Shown: piece after piece, positions 17,703 to 26,396 of the stretch
Layout: each line of letters begins with the position of its first letter
How positions within the stretch are numbered: position 1 is the stretch's first letter
NCBI RefSeq assembly: GCF_900089495.1
Contig: NZ_LT605203.1
Location: forward strand, 829,522-893,521
Reading direction: 5' to 3'
Source of the DNA: Thiomonas sp. X19
GTDB lineage: Bacteria > Pseudomonadota > Gammaproteobacteria > Burkholderiales > Burkholderiaceae_C
DNA: 64,000 nucleotides
Made by a program: the position numbers and the translations under genes
The notes under the pieces: generated by a model
Seen by the model: the letters and a program-made list of their open reading frames with translations, nothing else
Told to the model about the DNA's origin: nothing
The model's database searches: none

Positions 17703-18944
17703 ATGACCAGCATGCCCAATGCATGGAAACGTGCCGCCGCAGGCATGGCAATGAGCGTGGCGGCAGTTGCCGCGCACGCTGCAGCCGCGCCCTCGGTGAT
17801 CAAGATCGGCACCCTGTATGCCAGCAGCGGCGCCTTCGCCGTGGCGTCCCAAGGCCAGTACGAGGGCCTGCAATACTGGGTCGACGCCGTCAACAAGGAC
17901 GGCGGCCTGTTCGTCAAGGCCTACGACAAAAAGATCCCCGTGAAGATCATCGCCTACGACGATCAAAGCTCCACCTCCACCGCCACCACGCTCTACAACC
18001 AGCTCATCACCCAGGACAAGGTGGACGTGCTGGTGGCCGACTTCGGCTCGGTGCTCACCTCGGTGGCCGTGCCGCTGGCGGCCGAGCACCACATGCTGCT
18101 GATCGACCCCACCGGCTCGGGCGCCAATTTCTTCACCAAGCCGACCAACTACCTGGCCGATGTGAGCATTCCGTCGTCGCAGGTCTGGCCGGTTCCTCTG
18201 GCCAAATACCTGTTGCAGCAAAAGATCAAGCGCATCGCCATCGTCTACGACGCCAATGATTTCGACGCCTCGCAGGCCACCACGATGAAGGACGAGTTGG
18301 CCAAGGGCGGCGTCACCCCGGTGTACTACCACGGCGTGTCCACCAGCGAGTCCAACTACACCGTGCTGCTGCACACCATCGCCGCGAGCAACCCCGACGC
18401 GGTGCTGGAGTTCGGCTATCCGCCCAATGACATTGCCTTCCTCAAGGCGCTGTCGCAAAGCGGGCTGCACTTCCCCATGACCTTCACCATCTTCCCGGGG
18501 CAGTTGCTCAGTCTGTTGACCAAGAACGTCGGGGCCAAGGGGCTGGCCTACACCTACACCTATCCGACGCCGCCGCTGGTGAAGTACGACAAGGTGAGCT
18601 ACGGGCAGAACACGGCGCAGTTCGTCGACGCCTTCACGGCCGCCAAGAAGAAGGCGCCCAATTTCCTGGACGCGGCGGGCTACAACACCGGCCTCATCAT
18701 CCAGCACATGCTGGACATGGCGCCCAAGTTCACCCAGCTTGACTTCCATCAGGCGTTGATGGACATGTCGGGCAAGACCACCACCCTGCTCGGCGAGTTC
18801 AAGATCAACGCCAACGGCGCCCAGCTCGGCCAGCCCTTCCCGGTGGCGCAGCTGGTGCCCGAGGCCGGCAGCATGAAGGTGGTCGTGGTCTACCCGCAGG
18901 ACAAGGCGACTGGCAAAGCCGTGTATCCGGCGCCCAAGCCGTAA
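17703..18944 (+). CDS. Branched-chain-type ABC transporter, periplasmic binding protein
   Basis: A 413-residue type I periplasmic binding protein (Peripla_BP_6 class). Signal peptide 1-27 ends AVAAHAAAA, then mature IKIGTLYASSGAFAVASQGQ. Lobe sequences QYEGLQYWVDAVNKDGGL, LITQDKVDVLVADFGSVLTS and ADVSIPSSQVWPVPLAKYLL follow the LivK/AmiC fold. Start ATG 17703 has CGGAG upstream. It opens a five-gene importer (binding protein, two permeases, two ATPases) divergent from URC1. Ligand is not readable from sequence; location suggests a pyrimidine base or a product such as a ureide, while related proteins bind amino acids, urea or amides. Confidence 0.88.
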   Translation: MTSMPNAWKRAAAGMAMSVAAVAAHAAAAPSVIKIGTLYASSGAFAVASQGQYEGLQYWVDAVNKDGGLFVKAYDKKIPVKIIAYDDQSSTSTATTLYNQLITQDKVDVLVADFGSVLTSVAVPLAAEHHMLLIDPTGSGANFFTKPTNYLADVSIPSSQVWPVPLAKYLLQQKIKRIAIVYDANDFDASQATTMKDELAKGGVTPVYYHGVSTSESNYTVLLHTIAASNPDAVLEFGYPPNDIAFLKALSQSGLHFPMTFTIFPGQLLSLLTKNVGAKGLAYTYTYPTPPLVKYDKVSYGQNTAQFVDAFTAAKKKAPNFLDAAGYNTGLIIQHMLDMAPKFTQLDFHQALMDMSGKTTTLLGEFKINANGAQLGQPFPVAQLVPEAGSMKVVVVYPQDKATGKAVYPAPKP

Positions 18945-18947
18945 GTC

Positions 18948-19000
18948 ACGGGCCGCGCGGCCCGACGCTTCCCTTGTGGCCGCCCCTCCCCCGGGGCGGT
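18948..19000. other. Intra-operon hairpins after the binding-protein gene
   Basis: Two GC-rich inverted repeats, GGGCCGCGCGGCCC (about 18950-18963) and CCGCCCC/GGGGCGG (about 18979-18999), lie between the binding protein and the first permease. Such structures commonly stabilise the upstream mRNA and reduce read-through, giving excess binding protein. No U-run is present. Confidence 0.5.
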
Positions 19001-19081
19001 GAACAAGCCGCCCGCACCCAGGTGCCGGCCGGCGGGGAAGCGTTGCGGACGTTTGCTTGAAGCATCGATCAGGGAGAGCGT

Positions 19082-19963
19082 TTGGAACTGCTCGCATACG
19101 CCATCATCGGCGGCATTCTGTACGGCATTTTTTTCAGCCTGATCGGCATCGGGCTGAATCTGATTTTTGGCGTCATGCGCATCATCAACCTGGCGCATGG
19201 GCAGTTCATCGTGCTCGGTGGCTATGCCGCCTGGATCGTCTCGCGGCACTTCGGTTTCAACCCGCTGTGGGGCGTGCCGCTGTCCATCGCCTGTGCCGTC
19301 GTCATCGGCTATCCGCTGTATTACGCCGTGGTGCCGCGCCTGCAGCGCAGCGGTGACCCGGAGATGCTGTCCTTCATCCTGTTCTTCGGCATCGGCCAGA
19401 TGCTCGAAGCGCTCACGGGGTTGGCCTTCGGCGCCGACCAGCGCTCGCTGCCGAGCGAGGCGCTGGGTTCCGGCAACATCGGCCTGCTCGGCCAACAATT
19501 TCCCGACAGCTGGTGGGTGGCCGCGGTCTTCAGCCTGGCCGCCATCGCCGGGCTGTATCTGTACTTCGCGCACACCAAGCTGGGTTACGCCACGCGCGCC
19601 ATCATGGCCAACCGCGACGAGGCGCTGGCCACCGGCATCAGCGTCAACCGCGTCTCGGTCATCGCCTTCGTCGCCGGCCTGGCGCTGGCCGGCACGGCCG
19701 GGGTGTTCCTGCCGTATCTGCTCGGCTCGGTCTCGCCGGACCTGGGCAACGAACTCACCACCACCTCGTTCGCCATCGTCATCATCGGCTCGCTGGGCAA
19801 CCCGCTGGGCACGGTCATCGGCGGCCTGGTGTTCGGCCTGGGCACGATGCTGATGCAAACCTACTACTCCTCCTGGTCCAACCTCGTGCCTTACGTGCTG
19901 TTGTTGATCATCGTGCTCATCCGTCCCACCGGCCTGCTGGGCAAGGCGGTGCGCAATGCCTGA
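19082..19963 (+). CDS. Branched-chain-type ABC transporter permease (LivH class)
   Basis: A 293-residue inner-membrane permease. It starts with TTG at 19082 (MELLAYAIIGGILYGIFFSL), supported by GGGAGAG 5 nt upstream and by family alignment. Diagnostic LivH/UrtB features are GIGLNLIFGVMRIINLAHGQ near the N-terminus, TKLGYATRAIMANRDEALA in the cytoplasmic coupling loop, and ELTTTSFAIVIIGSLGNPLG. It forms the membrane channel with the next gene; the two reading frames overlap by 8 bp, indicating translational coupling. Confidence 0.92.
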   Translation: MELLAYAIIGGILYGIFFSLIGIGLNLIFGVMRIINLAHGQFIVLGGYAAWIVSRHFGFNPLWGVPLSIACAVVIGYPLYYAVVPRLQRSGDPEMLSFILFFGIGQMLEALTGLAFGADQRSLPSEALGSGNIGLLGQQFPDSWWVAAVFSLAAIAGLYLYFAHTKLGYATRAIMANRDEALATGISVNRVSVIAFVAGLALAGTAGVFLPYLLGSVSPDLGNELTTTSFAIVIIGSLGNPLGTVIGGLVFGLGTMLMQTYYSSWSNLVPYVLLLIIVLIRPTGLLGKAVRNA

Positions 19964-20933
19964 ACCGACCCCCATGGCCGAACCTATCGCCATTTCCATG
20001 CCCGGGCCTTCCCGGCTGCGGCGCCTGCGGCCCGGGCTGATCGTGCTGCTGCTGTTGGCCGTCGTGTTTCTGCTGCTGCCGCATGTGTACGGCAACGAGA
20101 CGCTGCTGTTCACCCTGATGACGTTCATCGTTCTGGCGCAGGGCTTGAACCTGCTGTACGGCTTCACCGGCTACCTGCCCTTCGGCTATGTCGGGTTTTT
20201 CGGTTGCGGGGCCTATGCCACCTCGCTGCTGGTGCTGCACAGCGGCTTGCCGGTGCTGCTCTGCGTGCTGGGCGGCGGCGTGGCGTCAACGCTGATGGCG
20301 CTCGTCCTCGGCCCGCTGCTGCGCCTGTCGGGGGCGTACTTTTCCATCGCCAGTCTGGCGGCGTCGCAAATCCTGTATTTCGTCGTCTCCAACACCAATC
20401 TCGCGGACATCACCGGCGGACCTTACGGCCTGAAAATCGAGCAGGTGTATGCGCCCGGCGCCAGCTACAACACCATGCTGGCCGTGCTGCTGCTGGCCAC
20501 GGGCCTGGCGGCGTGGTTCCGCAGTTCGCGCTTCGGCATGGGGCTGCGGGCGATGCGGCAAGACCCGGTGAGCGCGAGCATGGCCGGCATCGACGTGGTG
20601 CGCGCACGCCTGCTCACCTGGCTGATCTCGGCCAGCGTTGCCGGTCTGGCCGGCGGGGCTTATGCATGGAACCTCTCGGTGTTCTACCCCGAGGCGGTGT
20701 TCACCTTGCAGATCTCGGTATTCGCCATCGTCTTCGCGCTGTTCGGCGGTGTCGGCACGGTCATCGGCCCCATCATCGGCGCGGCCGTGCTGTACACGCT
20801 GTACGCGGCCATCGGCATTTCCACGCCGCAGTATTTCCAGCTCATCTACGGCCTGCTCATCGTGCTGCTGGTGCTGTTCCTGCCCGGCGGCATTCTGTCG
20901 CTGTTCACGCGGAGGGGTGTGCGTGTTTTCTGA
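19956..20933 (+). CDS. Branched-chain-type ABC transporter permease (LivM class)
   Basis: A 325-residue permease with about ten hydrophobic segments. After a ~30-residue polar lead come LMTFIVLAQGLNLLYGFTGY, PFGYVGFFGCGAYATSLLV, the coupling-loop sequence SSRFGMGLRAMRQDPVSASM and VFALFGGVGTVIGPIIGAAV, which identify the LivM/UrtC class. It starts inside the end of the previous gene and its stop overlaps the start of the following ATPase gene. All of this points to a single complex with the neighbouring subunits. Confidence 0.92.
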   Translation: MPEPTPMAEPIAISMPGPSRLRRLRPGLIVLLLLAVVFLLLPHVYGNETLLFTLMTFIVLAQGLNLLYGFTGYLPFGYVGFFGCGAYATSLLVLHSGLPVLLCVLGGGVASTLMALVLGPLLRLSGAYFSIASLAASQILYFVVSNTNLADITGGPYGLKIEQVYAPGASYNTMLAVLLLATGLAAWFRSSRFGMGLRAMRQDPVSASMAGIDVVRARLLTWLISASVAGLAGGAYAWNLSVFYPEAVFTLQISVFAIVFALFGGVGTVIGPIIGAAVLYTLYAAIGISTPQYFQLIYGLLIVLLVLFLPGGILSLFTRRGVRVF

Positions 20934-21663
20934 AACCCCCGCAAGCGCCGCGGGCGGCGCCGAGCCCATTTTGCAACTCGCAGGCGTGAACAAGCGCTTC
21001 GGCGGCCACGTGGTGTTGAACGACGTGAGCTTCAGTCTCGCTCCGGGTGAAATCGTCGGTCTGGTCGGCCCCAACGGCTCGGGCAAGACCACCACCATCA
21101 ACGTCATCTCCGGCCTGTACCGGGCCGACGCCGGCAGCATCACCTACGCGGGCCAGCCCGTGCACCAGGTACCCATGCACAAGCTGGCGCGGCTGGGCAT
21201 CAACCGCACCTTCCAGGTGCCCAAGAACTTCCGCGACATGACCGCGCGTGAAAACATCGAAGTCGCCGCCTACTTCGGCCATGCGCAGCAGCAGGTCGAC
21301 GTCGAAGCCGTCCTGCGCGACATCAACCTGCTCGCCCAGGCCGACAAGCTGGCGGGTTCGCTCACCGTCAACCAGCAAAAGCTGCTCGACCTCGGCCGCG
21401 CCCTGGCCACCGGACCGAAGCTGCTGCTGGTGGATGAAATCGGCGCCGGGCTCAACCCTGCCGAACTCGGCGGCATCGCCGAGCTGCTGCTCAAACTCGC
21501 CCAGCGCGGCATCAGCCTGATCGTGGTCGAACATCTGATGGCGTTCCTCAACAACATCACCGCGCGAGTCATCGTCCTCGGCGCCGGCCGCATGTTGTTC
21601 GAAGGCTCGCTCGACGCCGCCTCGCGCGATCCGGAAGTGGTCGCCGCATTCATCGGAGGTTGA
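20923..21663 (+). CDS. ABC transporter ATPase (LivG class) with unusual signature motif
   Basis: A 246-residue ATP-binding subunit. The likely start is GTG 20923 (MFSETPASAA), overlapping the permease stop and preceded by GGAGGGG. Walker A is GPNGSGKTT, the LivG hallmark INRTFQVPKNFRDMTARENI is present, and Walker B reads LLLVDEIGAGLNPAE. The ABC signature, normally LSxGQ, is LTVNQQKLLDLGRAL, a clear departure that keeps only Q. Because the second ATPase of the pair has a canonical LSGGQ, the heterodimer could have one degenerate ATP site. Substrate as for the other subunits. Confidence 0.9.
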   Translation: MFSETPASAAGGAEPILQLAGVNKRFGGHVVLNDVSFSLAPGEIVGLVGPNGSGKTTTINVISGLYRADAGSITYAGQPVHQVPMHKLARLGINRTFQVPKNFRDMTARENIEVAAYFGHAQQQVDVEAVLRDINLLAQADKLAGSLTVNQQKLLDLGRALATGPKLLLVDEIGAGLNPAELGGIAELLLKLAQRGISLIVVEHLMAFLNNITARVIVLGAGRMLFEGSLDAASRDPEVVAAFIGG

Positions 21664-21668
21664 GGACC

Positions 21669-22370
21669 ATGGCCTTGCTCGAAGTCCAGGGTTTGCAATC
21701 CGGCTACGGCGCGATGCAGGTGCTGTGGGGTGTCGATCTCGACGTCGCCGCGGGCGAAACCGTGCTGCTGCTCGGCGCCAACAGCGCCGGCAAGTCCACC
21801 CTGCTGCGCACCCTCATCGGCCTGCTGCCCTGCTGGCGCGGCAGCATCAGCTTCGTGGGCGAACGCATCGATGCATGGGCTCCCGACCAGCGCATTCGCC
21901 GTGGCATCGCCTTCATGTCCGAGCTCGGCGTGTTCCCCTCCTTGTCCATCGACGAGAACATCGCTCTCGGTGGCTACTTCCTGCCCGACGCCAAGGTGCG
22001 CCAGCGCAAGGAGCGCCTGTTCCAGCTGTTCCCCGATCTCGCCGCCAAGCGCCGTGACGCCGCCGGCACCCTGTCGGGCGGGCAGCGCAAGATGCTGGGC
22101 ATCGCCAAGGTGCTGGTGGCCGAGCCCAAGCTGTTGCTGATGGACGAGCCTTCGTCGGGGCTGGCGCCGGTGTTCGTCAAGCAGGTGATCCAGGTGCTCA
22201 AGACCAGCATCGGACACGGCACCTCGCTGCTGATTGCCGAACAGAACGTCGCCTTCCTCGAACTGGCCGATCGCGGCTACCTCATCGACCACGGCAAGGT
22301 CAAACTCTCGGGCACCCGCGCCGAGCTGGAGGCGAGCGACGCCGTGCGCGAGACCTATTTCGGCTTGTGA
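21669..22370 (+). CDS. ABC transporter ATPase (LivF class)
   Basis: A 233-residue ATP-binding subunit with Walker A GANSAGKST, the LivF-type IRRGIAFMSELGVFPSLSI, canonical signature LSGGQRKMLGIAKVL, Walker B LLLMDEPSSGLAP and switch-region sequence SLLIAEQNVAFLELADRGYL. ATG 21669 is preferred over a TTG at 21660 because GGAGG lies at a proper distance and alignment starts at MALLEVQGLQSGYG. It is the last gene of the importer. A GC-rich dispersed repeat begins right at its stop codon. Confidence 0.93.
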   Translation: MALLEVQGLQSGYGAMQVLWGVDLDVAAGETVLLLGANSAGKSTLLRTLIGLLPCWRGSISFVGERIDAWAPDQRIRRGIAFMSELGVFPSLSIDENIALGGYFLPDAKVRQRKERLFQLFPDLAAKRRDAAGTLSGGQRKMLGIAKVLVAEPKLLLMDEPSSGLAPVFVKQVIQVLKTSIGHGTSLLIAEQNVAFLELADRGYLIDHGKVKLSGTRAELEASDAVRETYFGL

Positions 22371-22455
22371 GCGCCCCCAGGGTCGGCCCGCCGGCCCGCC
22401 CCCCGCGGGGGGGGCAAGGAAACTTGGGGCGGCCCCGCGTTTCCTTGAGAGGCGC
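22371..22455. repeat. GC-rich dispersed repeat, copy C (between livF-like and asmA-like genes)
   Basis: A full copy with GCGCCCCCAG, a long C-run/G-run palindrome, GGCAAGGAAACTTGGGGCGG and GCGTTTCCTTGAGAGG. It sits exactly in the short convergent gap and might serve as a transcription barrier for both genes. Confidence 0.75.
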
Positions 22456-22465
22456 GCCACGGACC

Positions 22466-24838
22466 TCAGCGCAACAAACCCTTGAGCCGGTTTTGCAGCT
22501 GCTCGCGCAGTTGCTGCCGGTCTTTCACGCCGAGGCGTTTTTGCAGTTCCTGCTCGGCGCGGTTTTTCAGCGCGCTCTCGATGGCGCCGCCCGCGGCCTG
22601 CGACCAGAGCACCGCGTACTGCGGCCGGGAGAAGGCGCCGCTGATGCGCACCGGGACGGTCAGGCCCTTGAGGGCGGCCGCTTGTGGGCCGTCCTGCCCG
22701 GCGGGGGTGCCGACGAGCGTGGGACGCAAGACATAGTCGAGCGTGCGGGCGGGCAGGTCGACACGGCCCTCGCCGCCCACCCGCAGCAGCGGGCTTTGCA
22801 CGTTGAGGTCACGGCTGGAGGCCACGCCCTGAGCGAGTTGGAAGCTCACCGAGAGCGATGAGAAATCGGTCCGCTCCTGGCCGCTGGTGCTGCCCAGGCT
22901 GTCTTGCCGCAGGCGCAGCAGGTTGCCGGCCTGCCGCAGGCTTTGCGCCAGATTGAAGCCCTTGATGGCGCCGTTGCGCACCTCGAATTGCGCCGTGCCG
23001 TCGAGCGCGCCGAGCAGGGCGGTGGTGCTCGCACCGCGCGTCGTCAGCGCGAGCTGGGCGTCGGCCGTGCCGAGCAGCAGGTCATACCCGCTCAAGGCCT
23101 GGATGATGGGCTGGATTTGCAGGTGCCGGGCGGTCTGCATCAGGGCGTAGCCGGCATGGTTCAGGTCCACCTGCAGCGTGCCGCCCAGCGTGCCGCCATA
23201 GCCCTGCATCGCAAACGGATCGACGCTGAGGGTGTCGCCGTCGTCGCGCACATGCGCCGTCAAAGCGTTCCATTGCATGCCCTTGAAGCGCAGGCTTCCC
23301 AGTCGCAGGCGGGCATCGAGTTGCAGGCCCTTGAGCGCAGACAGGTCGATGGGTGCTGCCGCGGGCGTGCCGGCCTTGGGTGCTGGCTTGCTTGCAACTG
23401 GCTGCGCCGAGGCGACGGTGGCGTGGGTGCCGAGCAAAGCGTCGAGATCGAGCCGGTCGGCGTCGGCCTGCAGCGTGATGGCGCCTTGCTGGCTGGCGCC
23501 GGTGAGCTGCACCTTGGCCGGACCGGCCTGTCCGGCCAGGGCAAAGCTGGCTTCGGCGCCCGCCTGCGCGTAACTCAGACGGCCTTGCAGGTCGAAGGTG
23601 AGCGCTTGCGCCTGCGGACTGTCCGCCCGCCAGCTGCCTTGCAGCCGGGCGGCGTCGAAGCTGGCTTGCAGTCCGGGCAGATCCAGATTCAGCGCGCCCT
23701 GCAAGCTGGCGTGCAGGCCCGGCGCCTGCGGCCCCTGGCCTTGCTGCAGATCGAAGCGCAAGCCGGGGATGGCAAGCTTGGCCGCCGGTCCTGAACAGGC
23801 CGGGGCTTCGAGTTCGAGGTGCAGGGTGCGCGGTGCCGCGCCCAGCAGCGCCCGCGCCTGCAAAGCTCCCGACTGAATGCTGTTGCCGCTCCAGTCGAAC
23901 AGCGGCAGGCTTGCATCGAATTGCAGCGGTTCGCCCTTCGCATTCTGGCCCTGGGCCTTGATCTGCACATTCTGCAGCTGCAAGCCGCCATCCCTGCCCG
24001 GCTGTGGCCTGGGCTCGGGTTTTCCGGCCGCCGCCGCAAGCGGGCTTGCGGCCGGTGCTGGCGTATAGCTCAGGCTGCCCGACACATTGCTCAACAGTTT
24101 CTTGATGCCCAGGATGTTGCCGTCGCTGCGCAGCATGAAGTCTTGCAGCAGCAGCGGGTTGTGCGGCGCGGCTTGCAACTGGCCTTTCAGGCTGAAGTTC
24201 GCGTCCAGCAAGGGTTTGGTGAACGTGGCGCGCGCACTCAAGCTCATCGGGCTCAAGGCGGGTTCGCCCAGTCCGGAGAGTTCCAGGCTCAAGCCGCTGA
24301 AGCGGCCGCTGACGCCGGTCCTGGCATCGCTCAAGGCGATGTCGCCGCCGTTGATGCTGAGCTTGCGCACCAGCATGCCCACCGGCGCGGTCGGCCTGGC
24401 AGGCGGGGATGCGGCAGAAGAAGGCGCGGTATCGGCCTTGGGCAGCAGGTCGTCGAAATTGAATTGCCCCTGCGCGTTGCGCTGCACGACGATGTGTGGC
24501 GCATCGAGCACGATGCGGTCGACCACGATCTGCCGCTGCAGCAGCGCCAGCAGGTTCAGATGCAGGCGCATATCGCTGGCCTGGGCGAACAGCGCGCTGC
24601 TGCCGGGCTCGCTCAGGCGCATGGGCCCGGTGTTCAGGGTGAAGGGCGGAAACAGCCGCAGCTCGATGGTGCCGGGCAATTGCAGCGTGCGGTGATAGCG
24701 TTCCTGCACCGCGCTGATGAGAGCCGCCTTGTACTGGTTCGGGTCGAACGCCAGCAGCACCAGTCCCACCCCGCCAACCACCAGGATGCCGATGGCGATC
24801 AGCGCCGCGACGGCGCTCTTGATCAGCTTGTTGCCCAT
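22466..24838 (-). CDS. AsmA-family protein
   Basis: A 790-residue inner-membrane-anchored periplasmic protein of the AsmA/TamB-like group, associated with outer-membrane assembly and phospholipid homeostasis. One N-terminal transmembrane helix (about residues 9-32, VAALIAIGILVVGGVGLVLL) is followed by the AsmA domain with FDPNQYKAALISAVQERYHR, TIELRLFPPFTLNTGPMRLS and VDRIVLDAPHIVVQRNAQGQ. Long beta-rich repeats lead to the AsmA_2 C-terminal part with GYDLLLGTADAQLALTTRG and NGAIKGFNLAQSLRQAGNLL. Start ATG 24838 puts the helix at the N-terminus; the open frame upstream lacks protein character. It is divergent from the UbiH-like gene. Confidence 0.88.
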   Translation of the reverse strand: MGNKLIKSAVAALIAIGILVVGGVGLVLLAFDPNQYKAALISAVQERYHRTLQLPGTIELRLFPPFTLNTGPMRLSEPGSSALFAQASDMRLHLNLLALLQRQIVVDRIVLDAPHIVVQRNAQGQFNFDDLLPKADTAPSSAASPPARPTAPVGMLVRKLSINGGDIALSDARTGVSGRFSGLSLELSGLGEPALSPMSLSARATFTKPLLDANFSLKGQLQAAPHNPLLLQDFMLRSDGNILGIKKLLSNVSGSLSYTPAPAASPLAAAAGKPEPRPQPGRDGGLQLQNVQIKAQGQNAKGEPLQFDASLPLFDWSGNSIQSGALQARALLGAAPRTLHLELEAPACSGPAAKLAIPGLRFDLQQGQGPQAPGLHASLQGALNLDLPGLQASFDAARLQGSWRADSPQAQALTFDLQGRLSYAQAGAEASFALAGQAGPAKVQLTGASQQGAITLQADADRLDLDALLGTHATVASAQPVASKPAPKAGTPAAAPIDLSALKGLQLDARLRLGSLRFKGMQWNALTAHVRDDGDTLSVDPFAMQGYGGTLGGTLQVDLNHAGYALMQTARHLQIQPIIQALSGYDLLLGTADAQLALTTRGASTTALLGALDGTAQFEVRNGAIKGFNLAQSLRQAGNLLRLRQDSLGSTSGQERTDFSSLSVSFQLAQGVASSRDLNVQSPLLRVGGEGRVDLPARTLDYVLRPTLVGTPAGQDGPQAAALKGLTVPVRISGAFSRPQYAVLWSQAAGGAIESALKNRAEQELQKRLGVKDRQQLREQLQNRLKGLLR

Positions 24839-24971
24839 GGTGGCAGCCTGCCGCAGCTCGGTGTGTTCAAGTGTCCTTGCATCGGAGGTGTGTTCGGCGC
24901 GGCAGTGCACTGCCGCGCCGGGGCGGGCGCAAAATGAAGGGATGTTCATTCTAGGCACAGGTATCGACGGC

Positions 24972-26252
24972 ATGACGATGCGCACGCTACGCCCCAGCAA
25001 GCCCGCCAGCGGACTCCCTCCGCGGGGGCCAAACAAACCCGGGAGCGGCCCTTCGTTGCCTGGCGAGGATGTCGTCATCGCCGGTGGTGGACTGGTCGGC
25101 AAGGCCGCCGCCCTGGCGCTGGCGCAGGCCGGCCTGCGCGTGCTGCTGTGCGGCGCCCGGCCTGCGGCGGCCGCCCCAGCGCAAGGCTACGGCCAGCGCG
25201 TCTACGCCTTCAACGCCGCGTCGCGCCGCTTTCTCGATGGCCTGCGCGTCTGGTCGCAATTGCCGCAGCCGCGGGTGCAGCCGGTGGCCCGCATGCGCAT
25301 TGCGGCCGATGGCGCGGCGCTGCAGTTCGACGCCTATGCGCAAAGCGTCGAGGCGCTGGCGTGGATCGCCGAGTCCGACGCGGTGGAGCGCGCGCTCGAC
25401 CTCGCGCTGCAGTTCGAGCGCGGCGCCACGCTCGTGCCCGGCGGCGTCGAGCAGGCGCAGTTCGACGGCGCGCAATGGGCGCTCACCCTGGCGGATGGCA
25501 GCGTGGCGCGCACCGGCCTGCTGCTGGGTGCCGACGGGCGCCACAGCCGCGTGCGCGACTGGGCCGGCATCGGTCTGCGCAGCAAACCTTATGGCCAGAC
25601 CGGACTGGTGTGCAATTTGCGCTGCGCCCTGCCGCATGGCGGCACCGCCTACCAGGCGTTCAACGAGGCCGGCGTCATCGCCTTGCTGCCCCTGGCCGAT
25701 CAGGGCGGCGAGCATCAGGTTTCCCTGGTGTGGTCCGCCCCCGACACCCTGGCCACGACCTTGCGCGCAGCCGGCGCCGAAGGTCTGGTGCCCAGCTTGC
25801 AGCCCCACCTCGAAGCCCTGGGCGCAGCCCGCCTCGCGCCTTTCGCTGCGGCCGGGGAGATTGGCGCCTGGCCCCTGGTGCTGCAGCGCGCCCACAGCCT
25901 GGTGGCGCCCGGCACGGCGCTGCTTGGCGACGCCGGCCATGTCATCCACCCCCTGGCTGGGCATGGCCTCAACCTCGGCTTGCAGGACGTGCAGGCGCTG
26001 GTTGCGGTGCTGACTGGGCGTGGCGACGCGCAAGCAGTCGGCGATGCGCGGGTGCTGCGGCGTTATGCCCGCGCCCGCGCCGAGCAGGTGCTGGCGCTGG
26101 AACTGGCGACCGACGGCCTGCACCGGCTCTACGCCCCCGGCATGGCCTGGCTCGCGCCGCTGCGTGCCCTCGGGCTGGCCGGCACCAATCACCTGACACC
26201 CTTGAAGCGTTTGTTGGCGGGCTATGCTTCGGGTTTGTCCGTGATGGCCTGA
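24972..26252 (+). CDS. UbiH/UbiF/VisC-family FAD monooxygenase with repeat-derived N-terminus
   Basis: A 426-residue flavin hydroxylase, probably acting in ubiquinone ring hydroxylation. The FAD-binding GxGxxG motif is in DVVIAGGGLVGKAAALALAQ (residues 33-52), the second motif is LLGADGRHSRVR, and the ribose-binding motif is LLGDAGHVIHPLAGHGLNLG. The family normally begins a few residues before the dinucleotide fold. Here about 30 residues (KPASGLPPRGPNKPGSGPSL...) are encoded by a dispersed GC-rich repeat. Candidate starts are ATG 24942, 24972 and 24978; none has a strong ribosome binding site. UbiH, UbiF and VisC cannot be told apart here. Confidence 0.85.
   Translation: MTMRTLRPSKPASGLPPRGPNKPGSGPSLPGEDVVIAGGGLVGKAAALALAQAGLRVLLCGARPAAAAPAQGYGQRVYAFNAASRRFLDGLRVWSQLPQPRVQPVARMRIAADGAALQFDAYAQSVEALAWIAESDAVERALDLALQFERGATLVPGGVEQAQFDGAQWALTLADGSVARTGLLLGADGRHSRVRDWAGIGLRSKPYGQTGLVCNLRCALPHGGTAYQAFNEAGVIALLPLADQGGEHQVSLVWSAPDTLATTLRAAGAEGLVPSLQPHLEALGAARLAPFAAAGEIGAWPLVLQRAHSLVAPGTALLGDAGHVIHPLAGHGLNLGLQDVQALVAVLTGRGDAQAVGDARVLRRYARARAEQVLALELATDGLHRLYAPGMAWLAPLRALGLAGTNHLTPLKRLLAGYASGLSVMA
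24985..25068. repeat. GC-rich dispersed repeat, copy E, at the 5' end of the UbiH-like gene
   Basis: Contains CCCAGCAAGCCCGCCAGCGG, a CTCC/GCGGGGGCC palindrome, then AACCCGGGAGCGGCCCTTCG and TTGCCTGGCGAGG. It is more diverged than copies B-D and reads through in frame into the FAD-binding motif. Confidence 0.6.
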
Positions 26253-26396
26253 GTGTCCCCAAGGCAACGCAAGCCAGGTCCGCCCCCTCGCGGCGGCAAG
26301 CGAGCCTTGCGACGATCCCCATCGACTCCTGAGCCCACGGTCCTCGATGCAACGCGCGGCCGCTTGCTCCAGCCGCATCCATGTTCAGGAACTCCC

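Noticed and set aside
26268-26310. A further copy of the GC-rich dispersed repeat after the UbiH-like gene
   Set aside because: Only the C-run/G-run part resembles the family; the AAACTTGGG and CGTTTCCTTGAG parts are missing.
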